From NCBI RefSeq assembly GCF_020283565.1, contig NC_060059.1, positions 16,424,933 through 16,488,932 on the forward strand: a DNA stretch of 64,000 nt. Reading direction: 5' to 3'. The position numbers were made by a program, and so were the translations under genes. This DNA is from Trifolium pratense. Lineage: Eukaryota; Streptophyta; Magnoliopsida; Fabales; Fabaceae. The notes under the pieces are model-generated. The model ran no database searches. It was given only the letters and a program-made list of their open reading frames with translations, and was not told where the DNA came from. Positions 55,966 through 64,000 of the stretch are shown here, piece by piece. The stretch's first letter is position 1. The number at the start of each line of letters is the position of its first letter.

Positions 55966-58256
55966 TTAGTTTATTTTTCGACAATTGCCTCGGACTTCCC
56001 CATTGTAACCTTGTTTAATATCAAGCAAACCCATTTTCACCATTGCTTGTTGAAAATCAAGGAAGAACATAGCTTGGTTCATTGCATAAGCATTCACAAT
56101 GTTTCTTGTTCTTGGACTAGTGTAGAGTGTTTGGTCTGAAAACAGAACACCATTTTTCCTCAACAAAGCATTGAAGTAAACATTGTCAAAATCATTCCTA
56201 GTTGCATCGAATGGTTGTTCTGCATTGTCACCAGAAGTACATGTTTTGGATAATGTCTTAGCAAATTCAGAATCCAAAGCTGGATCCACTTGGCTCAATC
56301 TGGTTTTGAAAGATGAACATCTTGCCACTCCTAATGTATGAGCCCCTGCATATATCATACATGTCCTCAATATTATATTCTTTTGATTTGTTTGTTTTTC
56401 AGTCTTAAAAAAGAAGTTGTAGATTTTTTCAGAGGTTGAAAAAAAGAAGTTATAAATGAGTAAATATGCATTATGATATATTTAAATATGTTTTTAGTCC
56501 CTGAAATTATAACGTAGTTTAGTTTTAGTCCTTATCGTTTTTTATTCGAATTTAGTCTTACAAGTGACCTGTCTCTTATAAAAAAGAACGAAGGTAGTAG
56601 TAGAATAGTGGCAATCCTTATAAAAAAGAACGAAGGTAGTAAGGTAGTAGTAGAATAGTGGATTACCAGAGAGAGCCACCATCTCTTGTGCAGAAAAACC
56701 ATGTTGACCAAACTGCCTAATGAGCTCAGAGGCATTGAAGGCAGGGGATGGCAAATTTCTAGTATCTTCTATTTTTGACCTCCTTCCGTCCTTTCTACCT
56801 TTAGGTATGTTATAAACTGGACCTCCAGCCTGTAAATAATTCAATATTTTCTGTTAAAAAAAAATAAAAATAAAATAAAATAATTCAATATTTCATTTCA
56901 TCATAAAAATCAAGTTCAAGCCACTTTTACATCAAACATTAACCGAAAATCAATAACATAAAAAAAAGTCATGTATCAGTTACTACGGCTACACCATTAG
57001 TATAAGCATAGAAATAGCTATCTTACATAGAAAACAGCTTCTGTAGCAGCCATAGCAAGAATATCAGCACATGAAACCACTCCAGGGCATTGTCTTTCAA
57101 GCTCATCTTTGATATCATCTATGATTTCATATCCTCTTAAGCTCAAATTTGCTGGTGAATCCTTCTCTGCTGTATTATCCTTAGTAGAGTCAATTAGAAT
57201 TGACCCATCACATCCCTAATGAACAAAAAATACACAATTTAATTTGATGTCACATATACTAACATGATAAATTACTATATAATGTATAAAATGTAAGCAA
57301 TAAATTGATAAAGTGTGTTTGTCCTATAATTGTAGGTTGATTGATGACATACTATTGCACTTTATGGCGTTATGCATGGCATGGCAACCCACTTCTAAGA
57401 AATTATGACTAACACAATATGTGAAAGAATGATGCATGAAACCCACTTTATCTTCAAAATTTGTGTCATTCCTTCTATATGTAGCATCTTATTTGAAAAA
57501 TAACGTATTCATGAGAAAAATATGTTATGTGTGCAACATTTTGGTTTGTCCAACATCTTTTTTTTTTTTTTTTTGTTTGCTTATGGAGTTGTTTTTTTAT
57601 TATTCCATATGGTATTTTTATAAGAGATAACGGGGTCAACAAAAAGGATTGGAGGGTTTAGGGTTTAGGATTAATTAATACTACTAAATATTTTTTTTTG
57701 GTATTAACCCTCTGATTCTTAGGGGAAGGGACTCCAGTAATTCAGAGTTCGGCTCTGAGGTCAGGAAAATCTGGAAAAAAAATATTCCCACCAGAAATTG
57801 AACTCGGGTTCTCCCGAACGATCCGTCATAAGGAGAACTCATTACTTGAGTGCAATGTCTTGGTTAATACTACTAAATATTTTAAGATATGAGAAATTAG
57901 AGTTATAGACACATTAAGTGAGATTATTATAAAGGATAGCAAGATATATTGCAAGGACAAATGAAGGAAAAAAAAAACTACATTCCCTTCATAATCACCT
58001 GTATGAAGCAGTCGTGGAAGTGCATTCTAACAAGACCAGCTGCAAGGGTGGGATCATTGTCCAAAGCTCTATTGACTACATTCTTAACAACAGGTTCAAC
58101 AAAAGGGCAACTCATCAAATAGTAGTTCATGTTCAAACCACCATCTGCCCCGAAACCGAACCCGAACCCGCATGTAATCACCTCTATTAGCATAAACATT
58201 GTCATCAAATTAGCCATTGCCATTTTAAATGACTTCATAGATGATTTATACATCAT
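55966..58256 (-). CDS. PER47: Class III peroxidase, Peroxidase 47-like
   Basis: Four exons on the minus strand: 58256-57999, 57215-57027, 56829-56667, 56345-55966; 990 nt, 329 aa; the four-exon structure is the ancestral one for class III peroxidases. I chose the first ATG of the open frame (58256). A basic N-terminus and a hydrophobic stretch (about 14-32) form a signal peptide for secretion. Distal heme motif '[10 protein letters not shown]' (catalytic Arg and His), calcium-site '[10 protein letters not shown]', '[13 protein letters not shown]', proximal heme ligand in '[16 protein letters not shown]', and the C-terminal '[20 protein letters not shown]' block are all present with the conserved Cys. 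It uses H2O2 to oxidise phenolics in the cell wall, as in lignin or suberin formation. The close match to Arabidopsis PER47 is from memory. Confidence 0.95.
56577..56665. repeat. Tandem duplication next to the peroxidase exon 3 donor
   Basis: ATAAAAAAGAACGAAGGTAG plus 'tagtagaatagtgg' is present twice (about 56578-56611 and 56619-56661, the second with an extra 'taaggtag'). It starts within a few bases of the splice donor at 56666-56665. Confidence 0.85.
57695..57863 (-). mobile_element. SINE with 20-bp target-site duplication
   Basis: 169 bp between perfect copies of TTAATACTACTAAATATTTT (57675-57694 and 57864-57883). The left side starts with an oligo-T (poly(A) on the minus strand), and a B-box-like GGTTCTCCC/GAACTCGGGTTCTC motif lies near 57800-57815. 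Lies in intron 1 of the peroxidase gene, in the same orientation. Confidence 0.85.
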
Positions 58257-58327
58257 CTTCAAGAAGCAATGAAGGGTAATTATGAAGGAATGTGAAGTTT
58301 GGTTTATGAGAACTAAAAACTAAGAAC

Positions 58328-58345
58328 TTATTATATATATAGTGG
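58328..58345 (-). promoter_or_regulatory. TATA box of the peroxidase gene
   Basis: TATATATATAATA on the minus strand about 75-85 bases upstream of the start codon. Confidence 0.5.
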
Positions 58346-58399
58346 GGAATAGTTGGCAAAATGCAACAAAGTGGTGAGATGGTACTATATATTATGATT

Positions 58400-58865
58400 A
58401 AAAATGTAAATGATTAATTGTAAAAGGAGCTAACCAAAAAAAAAAATTTGAAAAAAAAGAAAGAAAGTTTGAGTTAGTGGTCTATACTTTATCTTATGGC
58501 CATGCACTATAAATATGATTTCTTCTCGAGTCCTACCTAATCACACTAGTTATAGTCAATAATCAATATGTGTTTTGAATTAATTATAATAAAACTTATT
58601 AAATTATCGTTTGATTGCATGAAAGTTGACACATAAGGAATTTCACCTTCGATGATTGTCGAATGTGGGAATGAATTCTTTCAAGTGTGATTTACACTTG
58701 AGAGAAGAAAGTGTAATATAATATCATCTAAATTTATTTTCTCTAAATTTTTATATGTTTCTCTCTCTTGATCAATGATAACAAACCACACTTTATTCTC
58801 TCAAGTGTAAATTATACTTGAGAAAATCCATTCCCGTCGAATGTGTATTTGCCAGATTAATAATC
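58400..58865. other. Upstream region of the peroxidase gene
   Basis: AT-rich; 'ctctcaagtgtaaattatacttgaga' (58798-58823) and 'tcaagtgtgatttacacttgaga' (58681-58703) form a pair of short palindromes mirrored around 58750, suggesting a small MITE at about 58670-58830. Confidence 0.4.
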
Positions 58866-58867
58866 CA

Positions 58868-60518
58868 TACCATAGTTTTAAATTGCGAGATTGCAGTCAC
58901 AGATGATGCAGTAATATAGTTGCGGTTGCTGTGATTGCGGTCATTGCAACTGCTGCAAGGTGTAATGCGGTTATTGCGGCGTTAACTTCTTTTGAAATTT
59001 CACAAACTATATTATATAGAATGACACCAACACTATGCCACTACACTATTCTATTTACCCACAAATACCGATTCGAAGGTGCTTAAAATACGCGATTGAG
59101 AGATTGTTTGTTGGGTTTTTGTATGTTGGCTACATTTTGCAAAAACATCTTTTAGCCAAGTGTTGAGACATATGTGCGTACACCAAGTGTTGAGACAAAT
59201 GTAACAACACTTGTATGTCTGATTGTTCGCGCCAGCTAGCGTTTTTATTTTCTATTCAATCTTTCGAAGATTTGATTGAAGAATTATTTCGTGGTTTCTT
59301 ACACAACAAGGCGCACATGGTCTATTGTTTCTGAAGGCAACAGAACCCTAGTTCTATTTTCTAAAGGAATAAAATAACTTTTAGAAAATATAATATTTGT
59401 TTCAAAAATATATCTTGTGAAGATTGCTGCAGAAAATATAAAAGATTTATTTCAAATAAATCTTTGTGCTTCAAGAAGATTAGAAGATTTAATTTTAAAA
59501 TATATTTACAACAAATATATTTATGGGAGGAATATTTGATGCAAAGAAAGATTTGGTAAAAATATATATATTTTGCATCTAGAAGATTTATTGGAGCTGA
59601 AGCATTATGAAAAGCCCACGAGGCTCTGCTATTTAAAGGGTGCTGCTAACCCTGTTTTATTCACCGAAACTTGAAGCTAAAATAGAATATCAAAGATGTA
59701 GTCTTTTAAGGGTTTCGTGTCTTTAAGCCACTCTCTAGGAGAGTTGGTGTAAAGTGAACCACTCGGGTTGTGAGATGGTCACTATGTCCTCACTCAGAAA
59801 CCTGTAGGTAATGAGTTGAGTATTGTACTTGGAGAAAGCTTTTAAGCAACTCCAAATTGTGAACTTAGTCGTTGGCTAGGTGTTAATGTCATTGAAGTGT
59901 GTCTTCATCTTTGTCAAGGAGAGTGTCTCCATTCTGTTATTATTGAAATCCTTACTGGTTGTAAGGTTGAGGGGAGTGAGACGGGGTCTCATATCTAGTA
60001 GTTCCTAGGTAGAAGTGTCATTGGGTAGGGATTAAGTGAGGAGTTGTAAACGGGAGAGTTTAGCTCTGAATTAATACTGCTGATAGTGAATTTCCTCCTG
60101 GATTGGTATCCCCCAGATTAGGCTGTTAGGCTGAACTGGGTTAACAATTATGTGTGTTATTTAGGCTTTTCAGTATCTGTTTTTAATGCTCTGCTTTATT
60201 GTTCTCTCTGTTAAGACAAGTGTTACGACAAGTGTCTGAACATCGTGGACAACACTTGTCTACTGTGTACCAGAATTTCATTGTTAAAAGTAAGATTTTT
60301 CATTAGATTTGACATGAATAAGAATTGGAGTTTCATAAAAACAAAATTGGTGAAAAAACTTGAATGACATGACCAAAATCGTCTAATGCGGCTTCTAATG
60401 CAGCCGTACACTTGAATTAAAATCACATTGCAATTGCGGTGTGATGCGGTTGCAGAGCTTACCGCATCAACAATAATGCGGCCACAACGGATGCGGACCT
60501 ACTAAATTTGCGGTATAT
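58868..60518. mobile_element. GC-richer TIR element split by a solo LTR
   Basis: Left part (58868-59108) and right part (60286-60518) share inverted blocks of the type TGCGGTTGC / GCAACCGCA ('ttgcggttgctgtgattgcgg' versus 'ccgcaattgc', 'gtgatgcggttgcagag'), a repeat family often seen in legumes. The LTR at 59109-60280 lies between them. Confidence 0.5.
59109..60280 (+). mobile_element. Solo LTR of a Ty1/copia (SIRE/Maximus-like) retrotransposon
   Basis: 1172 bp, begins TGTTGGG and ends TTTCA (5'-TG...CA-3'), flanked by a 5-bp TTGTT (59104-59108 and 60281-60285). Inside are features of SIRE-type LTRs: 'acaagtgtt' repeats, 'agagtttagctctgaatt' and 'ctgctgatagtgaatttcct'. No internal retroviral-like genes or second LTR in the window, so it is a solo LTR. 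The short duplication in T-rich DNA makes exact limits less certain. Confidence 0.6.
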
Positions 60519-62040
60519 AATAATAAACAAAAACTAAATATTATTAATCAAGAAATTAAGTTCAAGTTATTAATGAGCTCTCCATAATACGAATGGTTCG
60601 GGAGAAATCGAGTTTGATTCCTAAAAAAGAACAATATAGAGTTTATTTATCTCGCAGTCGAACGTCAGATTATCAAAATCCATTTTCTTTGTTACCATAG
60701 AGTTAACACCGAAAAGAAAGAAAAAAAACGTAAATACTACTAAATTTAAAAATTCAAATAGATTATGTTTCGACATGGTATACACTAACTACTAACTAGA
60801 CTAATTAATAACCAATTAAACATGTTTCTCAAATTTCTAAATATACTGTTATCAATGGAATCAAAGCACCAAAGCCTAATCATATTAAGTTTTTAATTAT
60901 ATCAGTGCATATTTCTTTAATCAAATTACTACAAATTTAGGTGTCATTTATAGTGGACCACTTTTAATGTGATATATGAAATATTAGTCTTTTTAAAATT
61001 GAAGTTGGCGTGCTAGTCTCAACTCAAGATGAGCCCATGAATGTAGTGTTCTCCAAATGGATTCCTCTCAAGTTGACTACTAGGAAAGTGTTCTGACATT
61101 AAATTACATTACATGTTCTACAAATCATTAGCTTATATATACATTGAACTTTCAGAGCATAATTCTAAAATTTTATGTTTAATTTAGGTTCAACTGAGAT
61201 GCAATAGGTTGAAATGTGAATTTGGGTCTAATTGAAGTCAAAAATTGAGTAAGATGAGTTCTTAGGGAAGTAAAGTGCATGAGCTAGCTGGTTGGCACTT
61301 AGACTTTTAAGAGACAAATCAGAAATTAAAGTATAAAGTAGTGCAACAACGTTATTTTGTTTGAGTGCCGTCCCATATATCATTATTATTATTATGTCAA
61401 AGTGGGACAAAACTGTTGCTTGATGAAAAAGATATATAACATGAACCATGAATTTTCTACAACCTTGATTTTGCAAGTGCTGTAGACACGTTTACATGTA
61501 CTGTAGTATGTAGGTAATTGTCTCACACTCCACTTCTAACTTGCTTACATACAAACAACAAGAGTGCTGGGCGGCAGCAATATACTGTATTTATTTGTGG
61601 ATAATTATTGAAGAGTATTATTATTTCATATTACATCATGCATGTGCAAACTATATTTTATACAAATGTTGTATATAAATTAAACCATTTGCACTTTGAC
61701 CAAAAAAAATATTAAATCATTTGCAATGTCTGTTAATTGAATGTAAATTAGAATGTGTGTTAAATTGTTAATTGTATTTACTTGGGTACCCTAAAGAAAA
61801 AGAATCCTGGATGGTCGTCCTCCTTGCCCACTGTCAGACATATATATTGTTCTCTTAAAAGGTACACATCTGATGTCACAAAGTCCCTAGGTCTAGGTAT
61901 GTATATTGACACAAGGTTAGAATTCTAGCTCTTCCAGAGTGGTATTTCACTGGAGGCTCGAGTCCCCCCAGAAGGAGGCCTTCTTTGCCTTCCACCTAAA
62001 CGGGTAATCCACCAAATTGATACATGTCTCCGTAACTCAA
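60519..62040. other. Intergenic, no gene seen
   Basis: AT-rich DNA. A minus-strand frame at 61476-61228 (82 codons) has no recognisable domain. Confidence 0.4.
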
Positions 62041-62041
62041 T

Positions 62042-62440
62042 TTCAAATAAGTTGATGACTTTTTAATATTTCAAATTAGTTCTTGTCTCTACTAAATATT
62101 TTTTAATTTGATCCCTTTGTTGACATCCGTTTTCTAACACCATCAAATACGTTGATGTAGAGTGTTAAGTGTCACATGGACAATAACATCACACAATATA
62201 AGTGACATGTAAACAATGGTCAATTTAAAACAATAACTATTCGATAATTTTTTTTTTGATAAAAACATGGACTAATTTGACAATATGTTAAAAATATCAG
62301 GTATTAGTTTAAAAGTGGATGAATACAAGAAGTTATTTGACAATAACAAACAAATGTTCACGGAGAGACCAAATTAAAAAAACATTTGATAGATACTAAT
62401 TTGAAATATTAAAAAAAGTTGGTCATTTACTCCACAAAGA
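62042..62440. mobile_element. Short TIR element of MULE-MITE type
   Basis: 'atttcaaattagttcttgtctctactaaat' (62069-62098) is mirrored by 'gatagatactaatttgaaatatt' (62388-62410), and 'tttttaatttgatccct' by 'gaccaaattaaaaaa'. About 400 bp, no coding. Duplication not determined. Confidence 0.6.
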
Positions 62441-62734
62441 TTATATATATCATAGTCACAAACATGTTGAGGTTTGGTTATTAGTTATTACACAATTATT
62501 TTAAATACAGTACCAGAGAGTTACTATTTGAGCCAATTTAAGTTAGATTTTTTTCTTTTCATCCTAACATCTGTTATATACAGAATAAATAAACAAACAA
62601 ACAAAAGAAAGTAGAACCTGAAATATGAACAAGACATGCCCTGTCCCACCAAGGCCTATCTGTTATCTACATGTTCTTTCAGGCCAATGCAAAATTAAAT
62701 AAACCTTAAATAAAGCTTTATATACACAATCTAA

Positions 62735-64000
62735 TCAATGCCTGAACGAAACATCAGAAGGCACTGGCAAGCCATTTCCAAAGAAACTACTACTAGTATT
62801 ACTAACACTAGTCCCAGTCTCCTCATCTTTACAGTGCCCACCAGATTTAGGCTTTGAGTCACAACTTTGGCATTTCTGGCAAACAAAACGAGCTGGAACA
62901 GGAGCAGTATCAGGAATGCCAGAACATCGAGTGTGCCGCCACACCCCACATATATCACAAGCCATCATTCTCTCTCCATCGTCGTCTTTAGCCCCACAGT
63001 TGCACTCCACAGTCCACCTCTCAAGTCCCCGTTCCATTCGAAACTTGCTCAACCCAGTCTTTCCGGAGCATTTTCCTCGGACACAAACCACTTCATTTGA
63101 TCCTAACAAGACCTTGACCTGGGTGGAATCGTCTACACCACTGTAGCCAAGTAGTTCGTCAACTTGAAATCTTCTAAACATTAGATATACGTCTTGAAAA
63201 GCATTTGCTGCTTCAATCTTAAGATCAGATACCGTGGCATTTGTGGGCAGCACAATTATTTCTGGGGGAGTTCTAGCTGCAGAATCTTCAGATTGGTCAG
63301 CTAGTTCAACCTGACATGAGATGCGCATTTTATACAAATCTGACACTGGCAAAATCTCAGAACAATAATCTTTTACTAATTGCTTGCAGTCAAGAAGCCT
63401 CTGAGCCGAGCTCATTGCAAGAGTTCTTGTCTCTTCATCAACATAGTTTAGCATCATCCGAGGATGAAGTAAAGACTCGTATAAATATCTCAAGCATTGC
63501 ATGAGATGCTCTTCAGATGGGCACTTTAGGCCTGAAGAATTGTTGTTGGCCATAAATCCATCGAAGCAAGAATCACTTGTAGCATCAATTCTGAACCAAA
63601 TAGGACACAATAATATCAGAACTGATTTAGATCACATAAGGATCTCGACATTCCAAAGAATTAAAAGCATAAAAAAGAGAATCTTCTAAATAACAATGCC
63701 TTGAGAAGAATATCCACTAACTATTTCAGGGCTCAACCTCAGTATTGGTAATAATATCAAGAATGTCACGTTAAACTGAAAGGACAGAAGAGAAAACACA
63801 ATATACAAATCACGAATTCTAACCTGAATTCGTAAACTCCGGTTTGAGGGTTGCATCTGCTATTAACAACCCCACCATAGACCACTTTTCCTCCCAGTTC
63901 AGCAAGGCAATAATCAAGAAGCTCTGGAGATGCCACCTTGCAAACAGCACCCCTAAGAGCACGACGGCTCACCCAATTAGACCCAGACACTGCACGCAGC
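62735..64000 (-). CDS. PHD-finger protein (MS1/MMD1/At1g33420-type), 3' part
   Basis: Two exons visible on the minus strand: from beyond 64000 to 63824, and 63590-62735 (stop 62737-62735); GT-AG intron. The 5' part is outside the window. The visible ~344 residues hold 'SPELLDYCLAELGGKVVYGG' and 'RCNPQTGVYEFRID', a middle region ('PPEIIVLPTNATVSDLKIEA'), and near the C-terminus a complete PHD finger 'ECNCGAKDDDGERMMACDIC', 'GVWRHTRCSGIP', 'RFVCQKC' (C4HC3). The ordering matches the plant PHD family that includes MALE STERILITY 1, MMD1/DUET and At1g33420; the last is my best guess. Such PHD fingers read histone H3 tails in the nucleus; MS1 and MMD1 act in anther and meiosis. Confidence 0.92.

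Noticed and set aside
61228..61476. 82-codon minus-strand frame
   Set aside because: No recognisable domain, no context and low coding likelihood.
61910..62010. Possible tRNA-like or stem-loop RNA
   Set aside because: I could not fold it into a cloverleaf, and it has no B-box of convincing quality.

Overview
This is nuclear DNA of a dicot, most likely a legume of the Medicago/Trifolium type. The evidence is AT-rich intergenic DNA, short plant introns with GT-AG borders, plant-only families (ZF-HD homeodomain, PPR, class III peroxidase, BPS1-like, HDC1/Rxt3-like) and a dense mix of small plant DNA transposons, tRNA-derived SINEs and LINE relics. I infer the genus; no marker in the window proves it. 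All exon coordinates come from reading splice sites and frames by eye, and the listed coding exons of every complete multi-exon model sum to a multiple of three.

Layout. 1-3.9 kb: no protein gene, but a C/D-box snoRNA candidate behind a site II / telo-box promoter, SINE relics and a LINE RNase H relic. 3.9-10.6 kb: a BPS1-like gene and, 5 kb downstream, a direct second copy of the whole locus that has lost its start codon and middle; between them lie a LINE relic and a textbook 5'-truncated PABP retrocopy with poly(A) and a 15-bp target-site duplication. 10.8-12.1 kb: a repeat array next to a tRNA-Ile(AAU), then a small gene holding only the C-terminal region of Myb/SANT-like proteins. 12.7-20.3 kb: an HDC1/Rxt3-like gene on the minus strand, with 11 coding exons including an 8-nt microexon. 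20.3-27 kb: transposon-rich DNA (Harbinger-like, LINE, MULE MITE, CACTA end). 27.6-37.2 kb: a gene-rich plus-strand stretch with a SETD6-like SET-domain methyltransferase, a LigB/DOPA-type extradiol dioxygenase and a ZF-HD transcription factor. 37.5-48.8 kb: nested transposons (LINE, Helitron end, two hATs, two MULEs, Stowaways, SINE, Harbinger-like) with one B3-like exon fragment. 48.9-51.3 kb: a PPR gene. 51.7-55.5 kb: a MULE-like element, a PP2C pseudogene fragment and a 1.3-kb inverted repeat. 56.0-58.3 kb: a PER47-like peroxidase on the minus strand. 59.1-60.3 kb: a solo LTR. 62.7-64.0 kb: the 3' part of a PHD-finger gene (minus strand) that runs off the window.

The genes are unrelated in function, as expected for a plant chromosome, and there is no operon or gene cluster. 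The most striking content is structural: repeated cycles of insertion into older insertions that can be dated relative to each other from intact target-site duplications, several long hairpin-forming inverted repeats, the microexon, the retrocopy, and the snoRNA candidate. I found no sign of a wholly new system; the strongest leads for something undescribed are the snoRNA candidate, the inverted repeat at 54.2-55.5 kb and the duplicated flank around the Helitron end.
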